Below are positions 1-8,119 of a DNA stretch of 64,000 bases, one piece after another. The stretch comes from an uncultured Bacteroidales bacterium (GTDB taxonomy: Bacteria; Bacteroidota; Bacteroidia; Bacteroidales; Muribaculaceae), in NCBI GenBank assembly GCA_902776835.1, contig CACYRK010000008.1, positions 1-64,000 on the forward strand. The letters run 5' to 3'. The notes below the pieces were generated by a model. That model was not told where the DNA came from, did not search any database, and saw only the letters and a list, made by a program, of their open reading frames with translations. The position numbers and the translations under genes are program-made. Within the stretch, counting starts at the first letter, position 1. Each line of letters starts with the position of its first letter.

Positions 1-87
1 AAGATAATTTCAAATCCGGTGACTACCAAAAAGGCCTATAACAAACTGAATTTCAATAATTTCAAAGACCTATTTTATGATTTTTAG
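1..87 (+). CDS. C-terminal fragment of an unidentified gene (partial, left edge)
   Basis: Reading frame 1 is open from the first base to a TAG at 85-87, giving 28 residues rich in Asn, Lys and Phe and ending in DLFYDF. The gene would enter from outside the window. It is AT-richer than its neighbours. I do not recognise the protein. The heptamer tandem repeat that starts about 10 nt after this stop reads in the same sense, as it does after other genes here, which supports a real gene end. The fragment is short and could be a chance open frame. Confidence 0.35.
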   Translation, partial: KIISNPVTTKKAYNKLNFNNFKDLFYDF

Positions 88-97
88 TGGACACTAA

Positions 98-224
98 TGA
101 TGACAGATAACAGATGACAGATGACAGATGACAGATGACAGATGACGGATAACAGATAACGGAAACAGATGACGGATAACAGATAACGGAAACAGATGAC
201 GGATAACGGATAACGGATGACGGA
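98..224 (+). repeat. Heptamer tandem repeat (GATGACA/GATAACA/GATAACG units)
   Basis: About 18 consecutive copies of a 7-bp unit: several exact GATGACA copies, then GATGACG, GATAACA and GATAACG, interrupted twice by a 6-bp GAAACA. A higher-order block of about 27 bp (GATGACG, GATAACA, GATAACG, GAAACA) occurs twice. It begins about 10 nt after the stop of the left-edge gene and reads in its sense. The same unit, in minus-strand sense, recurs at 18676-18777 and 54328-54367. Confidence 0.9.
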
Positions 225-284
225 CCACAGATTAAACAAATTGAACATATAATGTACTGTTAAAGAATAAACTACGGATTAGCC

Positions 285-480
285 TGAGTCGCTTCGCGAG
301 AACCACGAAGTGCTCACGACCGAATGGGAGCCCGGAGGGCAAGCGAAGCGCAGTAAATCGAACAAATCTTAACAAAATCTCACATTGGCAGAAATAAAAA
401 ATTTTGTGGGATTTTGGACAGATTATGAGGGATTTACTGCGCGAAGCGCAACTCCCATGGGCGTGCCGGTTTGGGCATAA
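285..480. repeat. REP-like repeat region, inverted copy of 6655-6713
   Basis: Bases 301-357 are a near-perfect reverse complement of 6655-6713 (about two mismatches). The region also contains the small hairpin TGCGC-gaa-GCGCA at 438-450, and the words AACTCCC and CAAAATCTCACATTGGC, which recur at 6300-6950. No convincing gene lies between 88 and 528; it holds the heptamer repeat, this element and the terminator. Confidence 0.7.
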
Positions 481-508
481 AAAAAGCCCCGCGGGGCGGG
501 GCTTTTTT
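481..508. terminator. Bidirectional intrinsic terminator after the first C10 protease
   Basis: Perfect stem AGCCCCGC (485-492) with GCGGGGCT (496-503), loop GGG, flanked by an A-run on the left and a T-run on the right, so it can work in both directions. It lies about 21 nt beyond the minus-strand stop at 529. Confidence 0.9.
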
Positions 509-528
509 ATCAGGGGTAACCTTGGGGG

Positions 529-3500
529 TTACTTCATGATCTTCGCGACACGGCGAGTGCCATCGGTGTAACGTACCTCAACCATGTTCAGGCCGCTGAA
601 CGGCGTCATCGACGCCTGGCCATGCACATTGTAGTAAGTCACACTCTTCACGTTGCGACCAACAATCAACTCGTTGACGCCAGTAACTACATCACCGAGA
701 CTTTGCGGCACGCTGATTGCGTACGCAACCAGTCCACCATCATCACCGTCGGCACGACGAGGTGCGGTACTCTTGCCCACACTACCTGTTGCGGCTTCTT
801 TCTTCATTAACGCGATGAAGGAGTAGGCCTCATTCTGACTCAACGAACTCAAGTCATATCCATTTGTTTCCAAAAGTGAGCAATTAACGAAGAACTGACC
901 TTGCAGGTTAGCCTGGTTGTTGCCATTTTCATCCATAGCGGGCATAACGAACTTACTTCCGTCCCAAACAGCCCAGGTGATCCAAGCCACCTCCATAGGT
1001 TCGGGCTGCACGAAGAAGTAATCATTGTTGTGGACGCTGGAGGTCTGAGTGCCACGGAATGCAGCGGGGATGAACACGTTGTAAGCGTAGGCATTTGCCT
1101 CCGAAACCACAGGCACTGCAGTCAGTTTAATAGTGTGGTTCACATTGTCGGTGTAAACACCCTTCACTTTCGTCAGAAGGCTACCACCACTAATGCTGAA
1201 TGATCCAACCGAAATCGGCAGATACAAGGCAACCCAGTTACTCTGGTCGTAATTGGCTCCCTTAACGTTAGCGTCGGTGATACCCACCTCTGTATTTACA
1301 ATTTCATTGCCAATCTTATCCATATAGTCTATAGCACCATTGTTGACGTCACGACTGGCTTCCGCAAGCTTGTTGTCATCCTTGCATAACAACATTGCAC
1401 CACCCTCAACATCGAGAACCTTGACACAAGTCAAGTCACCATCCACGATGCTATAAGATTGGTTCTGTACACCGGTAGCCACCAGCTCAGCCAAGGTAAT
1501 TGGAGCCTCAGCCAGCGTGGTGAAGATAGTCGAAGCCGTCCAGTTGCTGGGGGCGATATCGTTCACGCCCTGCACCTGAACTTCATAAGTAGTCTCAGGA
1601 GTGAGGCCAGTAATCTGATGCTCAGTGTCATCAAGGTCATAGACATAATTCCACTCACCAAAACCAGAGTTGTAGATACCAAAGTCATCAATAAGCAGGT
1701 AGTTGCAATCTTCGCTGACATGGTGGATAGCAATATACCCAGACTGTCCTTCGTATTCACTCAAGTCAATGACAACTTGGTTCCATTCATTATTGGTGGG
1801 GGCAGTTGCCATTGCCTGAAGAGTGACCGTGAAGTTTCTTTCGGCATTATCTCTTGTTGATAACAGCACTTCGTAGCTGTCGGGCCACGACCCAGCAGTA
1901 CGCACCCAGAACGAAAGTTCTTTGCCAAATGTCACTTGCGGCGTAATCAGCCAGTTGTTAGCATTATATGCAACACTACTCCAACTCCAAGCACTTGCCA
2001 TATTACTTCCACTAACCGCATTCACACCTGTCAATTGGCCATTTGATGTAATAGTCCAACCATCGGTCTGCGGTGCTGTGCCATCGGTGTAGATAGTCCA
2101 GTTACCAAGTCCATTCTCAAAGTCATCGAAGAAAGCTATAGCATCCTCAGGATCCACATACTCACGGTAGCGCAGGTTCCACGTTTCGTTGTTCTCACCT
2201 TCGGTCCAGTCGACATCGGCGGTGGTTGCAGTCGGGTCGACGCTCACGATTTCGGGAACCCCAGGCAGACCTTCCATCGGTGTGCGGAACGCCACCTCGT
2301 AGATATCTCCACGATAACCACCAACCGCGACAAAGTAAATCTTGTTGGGATCAAGCTCAGCGGATTCGAGAACGTACTGGGTGTTTGCTGTGCCATAGGT
2401 CTGAACATCGAATGCGTTTTCAGCTTGAGTCAGTGTTCCGTCAGCCCCCTCAGTCATTTCATAAATCATGATAAACGAAGGATAATTGCTTGATGCGCCA
2501 GAATTGTTGTAGCCGTAGGACTTAACTTTAGTACAATTAGTTACAAAATACATTCCATAGAACATATATGTATTGGTAGTTGCAGCACTACTACTAGAGA
2601 CATTTGGCCCCAACATATATGCATAATCGCCATCTGCATCAGTCAGTTCATCACACTTAAAGTATTCATGACCAGCAAAAACGTCGGTGGCTGACCATTG
2701 GTGACCATACCAGTATGGATTACCATACTGATTAAGGCCGACCCATCCTTGGTTGCCTTCATCATAACCAATGTAAGCGATTGATGCCGGGACTGTTAAC
2801 CATGCGCTTAGTTCAGATGGATACACATCATACTTATATGGATTAGCGAAACTGCTACTGTACCAACCATCTGGTTCACCAATTGTTGCATATTTAGCGA
2901 TATCCAAATATTCACCTTGTGCTGCTCCCTTTTCAGCTACTGTTCCATAAAGGTTTACTGTCTGGCTTACGGTGCCGCTTGTGAGGGTCAATGTGCCGGT
3001 GTATGTTCCATACTCTTGTGGTGCAGTAAATGACACATTCACTGTTGCGCCACTTGATGCCATAGCATCAGACGCGCTGATAGTGGCAGGAGCGCTGAAC
3101 TCACCATTTGCACCAGTGATTGTAGCGGTAATGTCTTCGGATAACTTAACCCCCTTAAGAGTGAATGATTTTGTAACTGTCTCACCTTGATCAGCAGTAA
3201 AGCTGAGAGATGAAGGATCGGCTGTCAACGAAGGCAATGGAGTGGCAAATGCGATCTCATAAAGGTGAGTTCTTATCGTGCTTACAACAACCTTATAAAT
3301 CTTATTTGCTTCAAGATTATACGAAAGATTTACCGTTGCTGTTCTATTTGTACTACCATATTGGGTAGTAACAGTTTCAATCTGATTAAGATTCTCATCA
3401 ACCTGAGTAATTGCCATAGAACATCTATATGAATTACTCATATTGTTATTACTACTGTTTTTTCCATACAACTTGACCGCAGTGGTGTTAGTCACATAGA

Positions 3501-5877
3501 AAGTTATAGTTCTAACAGAGCCTGCTTGTGCATTAGTTGTATTGCCAAAATATTTAGCGGTTTTGGTTGTAAAGTAAACACTGCTACCTACAAATGGTGA
3601 AGATGCATTCCAAGTTTCATTACCATTTATATCGCCAGTATATGAAGAACTGGTTATCCACCTTTGAGGGCCATTTCCGTTAGCCGTTCCACTACTCTTT
3701 TCGTAGTTCCAACTAGCCCATGCACCATAAACTGGCAAAGTTAACCACCCCACACCATCAGCAGTGTTTTCAGTATATTTATAGAGGTTATCGAAATAAC
3801 CACCACGCCATCCAGCATCATCAATTGTGGCGTACTTGGCGATGTCGAGGTAGGCGTCGCTTGCGGTGCCGCCGTCGCTTGCCTCAGCGCTGAGAGGTAC
3901 GGTGATGGTTTCGGCGCCATTAGCAGCGATGGTTATTGAGCCGGTGTAGTCACCTTCCTCGGCAGCGTTGAAGGTCACGCCGATGTTGACCGGTGTGGTC
4001 TCGCTGATACTCGAACCCGGGATGGTGATCGAGCCAGATGCCGTGCGTGGTGCGCGAGCCGGAACACCATTTTTATTTGCCACACGCATGTTGTTGACCT
4101 GCGCACCCGCCATTTCGCGTGTAGACTCACACTTCACCATTTGGTTACGCGAATCAGCAAGTGCAACGTCATTCATCTTAACGGCACCCTTAGCCATGCT
4201 CATTGAGCGCTTCGGAGCATTGGCCGCGCCGGAACTCAGCGTGAACACGTTGTTCGGGTCGTCGAGTGTGACAGTGACATTGCCGGTGACGAAGCGACCA
4301 GTCAGGCTGATTGTCTTGGTCTCGGCCTTGCCAGGTTGGCCGTTGAACGAGAGGCTTGCACTGTTAACCATCAGGGTAGGTGTTGCAGCCTGTGCTGTGC
4401 CGTTGACAGCCACGGTCACGTTGTCGGCGCCGCTGCTGCTCAGCGTCAGCGTGGCGTTGGTGTTGCCTGCTGCCGTAGGAGCGTAGGTCACAGTGACGTT
4501 TACACCGTTGCTGCTCATAGCCTGCGATGCGGTGATGGTGGTAGGCGATACACTATAGATGCCAGAGCCGCTCTTGGCTATGGTGATGTTGCCAGTCAGG
4601 TTGGCACCCTTCACATTAATGGTCTGAGTGTAGGTCTGGCCCACATAACCGCTAAAGGTCAGGCTCGTGGGGTTAACGGTGATGCCAGGGCCGAGGGCAC
4701 CTGCCGGCGGCTCGATGCCGATAATCATGGCCTCGCCGTAATTGAACACATAAGAGCCGGATTGTCCAGTACTGCCAACGTTTGCAGTAAAGTTATGCAA
4801 GGTGCAATAGGCATTACCGCTACCGCTCCAACCCCAGTTCACGTAGTATTTGCCGTTGGCATCGCAACCAAACACGTTGAAGGCGTGACCTTCATTCGAA
4901 CTAGTGGATGCGAGATACTCGATGGGGCGGCCGGCTTGCAGTTCGGCCATCATGTAATTGTTCCATTGAGTATCTGTGTATGCCTGATTATAACCTGGGC
5001 GTCCCGTGGTGAGGGTGAGCAGTTGGGCATTGGTGTAGCCCATGTTGATAACCCCCTGGAGGATATCAGGGTCTGTGGCTCCGCTGGCATCGGTACTGTA
5101 TTGATAATTAGGGATTGCTTGGCCGGCGTAGCGCATCAGCCAAGCCACTGCATCTTTCTGTGCCGATGTGGAAGAGTAATTGGATGGTCCAGTGTACTCG
5201 TCGATGATGTTATCCCAATCGGCAGCTCTTTCCGACAGAGCAGGCGCGGCAAGATAAGATCCATAATAATCTGAAGAGGCTGGAATATAAGCACAAGCCG
5301 GGAATGTCTTAGGCCATTTCCACTTATAGTAGCACATAGCAAGCGAGGTAGCCGGGCAGCCAGTAACAGCATGGCGGCTGCCGCTGGTGGGACATTGGTT
5401 GTTGTACGGGGCGCTCTGATCCCAGTTGGCAGTCACCAGCGGGGGGATTGCCGTGGCATAACGGGGCACGTTAACCGGAGCGAGCGTGCCGGCCTTGATG
5501 CCGTCGATCTGGTATTTGTACTTGTTGAGCAACCATTGCATTGCGGGGGGGATGTTGTCGATATCCAAAGCGCCCTCGTCGCCATACATCAACACCTCGG
5601 GAGCCTGGTCGTCACCAGCGATGACTACGTAAGACTTCTCGGCATTAAAGATGTAATAGTCGACTGCGGTAGGCTTTGCCACCGAAGCCTCAGCCTTGAC
5701 AAGCGTGAGATTTGTCATGGCCTGAGCCTTCATCCTGCCCGAAACGACTTGCCCAGTCAGGAAGGACCGTGCCGCATTTTGTGCGGTGGTCACGTCGACG
5801 TCGGCCGCCTGCAACTGTGTGGCAAGACACAGCATCAGTGCAAGCGACGACATTTTCAAAAAGTTAATGAATCTCAT
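529..5877 (-). CDS. Secreted C10-family (streptopain-type) cysteine protease, giant multidomain
   Basis: A 1782-residue secreted protease. A signal peptide covers residues 1-24 (ends LQA). An inhibitory Spi-type prodomain (about 25-140) leads into a peptidase C10 domain (about 145-390) with catalytic Cys174 in GCPATS, His331 in EGHAFNVFG and the Trp-rich YYVNWGWSG strand. After it come beta-sandwich repeats (starting near 399, 505 and 886), two copies of an unrecognised module (about 673-876 and 987-1197), a fibronectin-III-like segment (from about 1206), a jelly-roll anchor domain starting FFDDFENGLGNW near 1250, a second FnIII segment, and a C-terminal domain with VTYYNVHGQ near 1746, resembling a type IX secretion sorting domain. 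The paralogue at 7019-11933 shares this architecture. Protease activity and surface attachment are inferred from family knowledge. The ATG at 5877 is followed by a good signal peptide. Confidence 0.92.
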   Translation of the reverse strand: MRFINFLKMSSLALMLCLATQLQAADVDVTTAQNAARSFLTGQVVSGRMKAQAMTNLTLVKAEASVAKPTAVDYYIFNAEKSYVVIAGDDQAPEVLMYGDEGALDIDNIPPAMQWLLNKYKYQIDGIKAGTLAPVNVPRYATAIPPLVTANWDQSAPYNNQCPTSGSRHAVTGCPATSLAMCYYKWKWPKTFPACAYIPASSDYYGSYLAAPALSERAADWDNIIDEYTGPSNYSSTSAQKDAVAWLMRYAGQAIPNYQYSTDASGATDPDILQGVINMGYTNAQLLTLTTGRPGYNQAYTDTQWNNYMMAELQAGRPIEYLASTSSNEGHAFNVFGCDANGKYYVNWGWSGSGNAYCTLHNFTANVGSTGQSGSYVFNYGEAMIIGIEPPAGALGPGITVNPTSLTFSGYVGQTYTQTINVKGANLTGNITIAKSGSGIYSVSPTTITASQAMSSNGVNVTVTYAPTAAGNTNATLTLSSSGADNVTVAVNGTAQAATPTLMVNSASLSFNGQPGKAETKTISLTGRFVTGNVTVTLDDPNNVFTLSSGAANAPKRSMSMAKGAVKMNDVALADSRNQMVKCESTREMAGAQVNNMRVANKNGVPARAPRTASGSITIPGSSISETTPVNIGVTFNAAEEGDYTGSITIAANGAETITVPLSAEASDGGTASDAYLDIAKYATIDDAGWRGGYFDNLYKYTENTADGVGWLTLPVYGAWASWNYEKSSGTANGNGPQRWITSSSYTGDINGNETWNASSPFVGSSVYFTTKTAKYFGNTTNAQAGSVRTITFYVTNTTAVKLYGKNSSNNNMSNSYRCSMAITQVDENLNQIETVTTQYGSTNRTATVNLSYNLEANKIYKVVVSTIRTHLYEIAFATPLPSLTADPSSLSFTADQGETVTKSFTLKGVKLSEDITATITGANGEFSAPATISASDAMASSGATVNVSFTAPQEYGTYTGTLTLTSGTVSQTVNLYGTVAEKGAAQGEYLDIAKYATIGEPDGWYSSSFANPYKYDVYPSELSAWLTVPASIAYIGYDEGNQGWVGLNQYGNPYWYGHQWSATDVFAGHEYFKCDELTDADGDYAYMLGPNVSSSSAATTNTYMFYGMYFVTNCTKVKSYGYNNSGASSNYPSFIMIYEMTEGADGTLTQAENAFDVQTYGTANTQYVLESAELDPNKIYFVAVGGYRGDIYEVAFRTPMEGLPGVPEIVSVDPTATTADVDWTEGENNETWNLRYREYVDPEDAIAFFDDFENGLGNWTIYTDGTAPQTDGWTITSNGQLTGVNAVSGSNMASAWSWSSVAYNANNWLITPQVTFGKELSFWVRTAGSWPDSYEVLLSTRDNAERNFTVTLQAMATAPTNNEWNQVVIDLSEYEGQSGYIAIHHVSEDCNYLLIDDFGIYNSGFGEWNYVYDLDDTEHQITGLTPETTYEVQVQGVNDIAPSNWTASTIFTTLAEAPITLAELVATGVQNQSYSIVDGDLTCVKVLDVEGGAMLLCKDDNKLAEASRDVNNGAIDYMDKIGNEIVNTEVGITDANVKGANYDQSNWVALYLPISVGSFSISGGSLLTKVKGVYTDNVNHTIKLTAVPVVSEANAYAYNVFIPAAFRGTQTSSVHNNDYFFVQPEPMEVAWITWAVWDGSKFVMPAMDENGNNQANLQGQFFVNCSLLETNGYDLSSLSQNEAYSFIALMKKEAATGSVGKSTAPRRADGDDGGLVAYAISVPQSLGDVVTGVNELIVGRNVKSVTYYNVHGQASMTPFSGLNMVEVRYTDGTRRVAKIMK

Positions 5878-5940
5878 AATTGTTAAAAAATAAAGTAATT
5901 GAAAATATGATTATTTTTTCATTATCTCGTCAAAAACCCG

Positions 5941-5991
5941 GGCCTTGCGGGGATTGCAAAGGCCAGATTAAATAACATTAATAATGTTATT
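5941..5991 (-). promoter_or_regulatory. Leader inverted repeats upstream of the first C10 protease
   Basis: Between the predicted promoter and the start codon lie a 21-bp palindrome, AATAACATTA (5971-5980) with TAATGTTATT (5982-5991), and nearer the gene an imperfect stem, GGCCTTGC (5941-5948) with GCAAAGGCC (5956-5964). They could be an operator and an mRNA hairpin. The role is inferred. Confidence 0.45.
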
Positions 5992-6042
5992 AATACACAA
6001 CATTTTTTCATATTAATAAAAATAACGAAACATATTAAACTA

Positions 6043-6072
6043 CAAATATAGGCATTTCGGATAAATAAACAA
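6043..6072 (-). promoter_or_regulatory. Predicted Bacteroidota promoter of the first C10 protease
   Basis: On the minus strand TATATTTG (6050-6043) matches the -7 box TAnnTTTG, with TTG (6072-6070) 19 nt upstream as the -33 box. It predicts a 5' leader of about 160 nt. The paralogue has the identical -7 box at 12085-12092. Confidence 0.6.
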
Positions 6073-6289
6073 GCATTTTGTTGATAAGTTGGTTAGTTTT
6101 AGATAAACCGGTTTGAAAAAATATTCATATAATGGCGGTTTAACACGTAACATAGTAAAGAAATGGCTGGCCATGGAATCAAATGACGCCCATGTGTGGT
6201 GTGGCAACCACACCCGTATAACCATTTTTGCCGCCATCACAACGGGTGAATTGTGTTATAGCACAGTGCACGTTGGCTCTTGAAATATA

Positions 6290-6930
6290 AAACCACGGAT
6301 TAATCTGATTCTTCTGATATTAACCACAAATTAAACAAATTGAAACAAATTATTTTTGCTCGATTTGGACTAATTCTGCTTGATGTCTTTCGCGTCAGCG
6401 AAACTCCCTCCACAGCAGAAAGGGCGTAAAGGGCACCCTGACGGGCGGAAATTATCAATAATAAAAATTTCACGACCTAATGAAAAACAATATTTTATTA
6501 GATTATGGACAGATTTTGAATGATTTCTGCACGAAGTGCACTCCCCTGTGGCTGATAAGGGGCGCCCTAACGGGCGGAAATCGAACAAAATCTTATCAAA
6601 ATCTCACATTGGCTGGATATAATTATTTTTGCTTGATTTGAATAGATTCTGCTTGATTTACTGCGCTTCGCTTGTCCTTCGGGCTCCCATTCGGTCGTGA
6701 GCACTTCGTGGTTCTTTCGCGTAGCGAAACTCCTTCCGCAGCAGAAAGGGCGCCCTAATGGGCGGAAATCGAACAAAATTGAAACAAAATCTCACATTGG
6801 CTGGATATAATTATTTTGCTTGATTTGGACAGATTTTGAATGATTTCTGCACGAAGTGCACTCCCTTGTGGCAGATAAGGGGCGCCCTAATGGGCGTGAG
6901 CACTTCGTGGTTTTGCGCGTTAGCGCACTA
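6290..6930. repeat. Array of REP-like hairpin repeats between the two proteases
   Basis: Two long direct repeats are visible. One (about 6505-6580 and 6829-6897) holds TGCAC-gaa-GTGCA, then ACTCCC, then a hairpin CGCCC-taac-GGGCG. The other (about 6573-6640 and 6767-6825) holds CAAAATCTCACATTGGCTGG. Other hairpins are TTCGC-gtca-GCGAA (6389-6402), TTCGC-gta-GCGAA (6716-6728) and TGCGC-gtta-GCGCA (6914-6927). Stem sequences differ but always pair. Short open frames here are repeat-derived. I see no gene between 5878 and 7018. Confidence 0.75.
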
Positions 6931-6950
6931 CCCTACCTTGTTGGGGGGAA

Positions 6951-6979
6951 AAAAAAGCCCCGCGGGGGCGGGGCTTTTT
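6951..6979. terminator. Intrinsic terminator after the second C10 protease
   Basis: Stem AGCCCCGC (6956-6963) with GCGGGGCT (6968-6975), A-run before and T-run after. It is nearly the same element as at 481-508, and lies about 40 nt beyond the minus-strand stop at 7019. Confidence 0.9.
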
Positions 6980-7018
6980 GGGGAGGTAACCGTAGTGGGT
7001 TACCTGGTGCGATTTGCG

Positions 7019-8119
7019 TTACTTAGCGCGGTTGACAAACTTGACAACGCGGTGAGTGCCGTCGGTGTAACGGACATCAACCATGTTCACGCCTTCGAAC
7101 GGGCTCATCGAAGCCTGGCCGTGGACGTTGTAGTAAGTCACGCTCTTCACGTCGCGACCGACCATCAGATCCTCAATCGAAGTGGGAACCTCAGGATTAG
7201 CGTCACCAACCTTCTCGAGGCCGTTCAGAGGATACACCATGTAGTCGCTCGGCGTGCCAACGATTTGGCGAGGAGCGTTAGATGCATCGATCTTTTGCAC
7301 GACACCGGTGAAGCGGTATACGAAGCCTTCCTCGAGGTCGCTCTCCGACACGGCGGGCGTGCCATCGTAGCGCGAGAAGTCGACTGCGAAGCCACCAACG
7401 AGGCTGTCGGTGCAGTAGTCGTCGTGGTTAGGAATTACGAACATGCCATCGGCAGCGCTCCACTTAGCCCAATCGACAGTCATAACCTCAACAGGCTTCG
7501 GAGTCATGAAGAAGAAGTTGGCATTGGTGCTGCCCGACTCTTGAGATATCGACATGAAGTTGCAAGGCACAAACACGTTGTAAGCATAAGTCTCGGCATC
7601 GCCGTCGGCAGCGGTAACTGCCTCGCTGAGTTCGATAGCGGGGTTCACGATGTCGTTGTAGACACCCTTAACGCCGTTGAGCGCTTTGCCAATCAGGTCA
7701 GCCTCGAAGCCATCCTCGCTGTGCAGGGCCACCCAGTTGCTCTGGTCGTAGTCACGATCCATGAGGTTTGCAACATCGCGCACATAGTCGATTTGGCCAG
7801 CCTCGGCAGCAAACGGATTGGCAAACTTGCCAGCATCCTTACAGTAGAGAGTCTTGCTGTCGCCCGACATGTAGACGGCGATGATGTCGCCATCGACGAT
7901 TTCGTAGTTCTCGCCCTGAACGCCAGTAGCCACCAGTGTAGCCAGGTCGATAGCATTCGATTGACCGAGCGTGGTGAACAGCGTCGAAGCAGTCCATTTG
8001 CTTGTGGCACCGGCAGCATCAACACCCTGAACCTGGACCTCGTAGGTGGTCTCAGGCGTGAGGTCGGTAATCGTGTAGTTAGTGTCGTCGAGATCGGCAA
8101 CGTCAACCCACGATGTCAT
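7019..8119 (-). pseudogene. Detached 3' part of the second C10 protease (FnIII and sorting-like domain)
   Basis: A 366-codon open frame that continues the 8103-11933 gene after a frameshift. It starts in the jelly-roll/FnIII junction (WVDVADLDDTNYTITDLTPE), matches the intact paralogue to the end, and carries the same C-terminal domain (VTYYNVHGQASMSPF). The ATG at 8119 lies within the overlap and has no signal peptide, so on its own it would not be exported. By comparison with the paralogue, about 52 bases, not a multiple of three, are missing at the junction, removing the YLLIDDFGI strand. It is probably not expressed usefully unless the frame is restored. Confidence 0.75.

Noticed and set aside
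98-224. CRISPR array
   Set aside because: Units are 7 bp and contiguous with no spacers.
6370-6776. Short minus-strand frames with repeated FRPLGRP words
   Set aside because: They lie wholly within the REP-like repeats and repeat at DNA level, with no start signals; non-coding origin is more likely.
8103-8119. Programmed frameshift in the second protease
   Set aside because: No slippery heptamer is visible at the overlap, and the paralogue comparison shows missing sequence, so a deletion explains it better.
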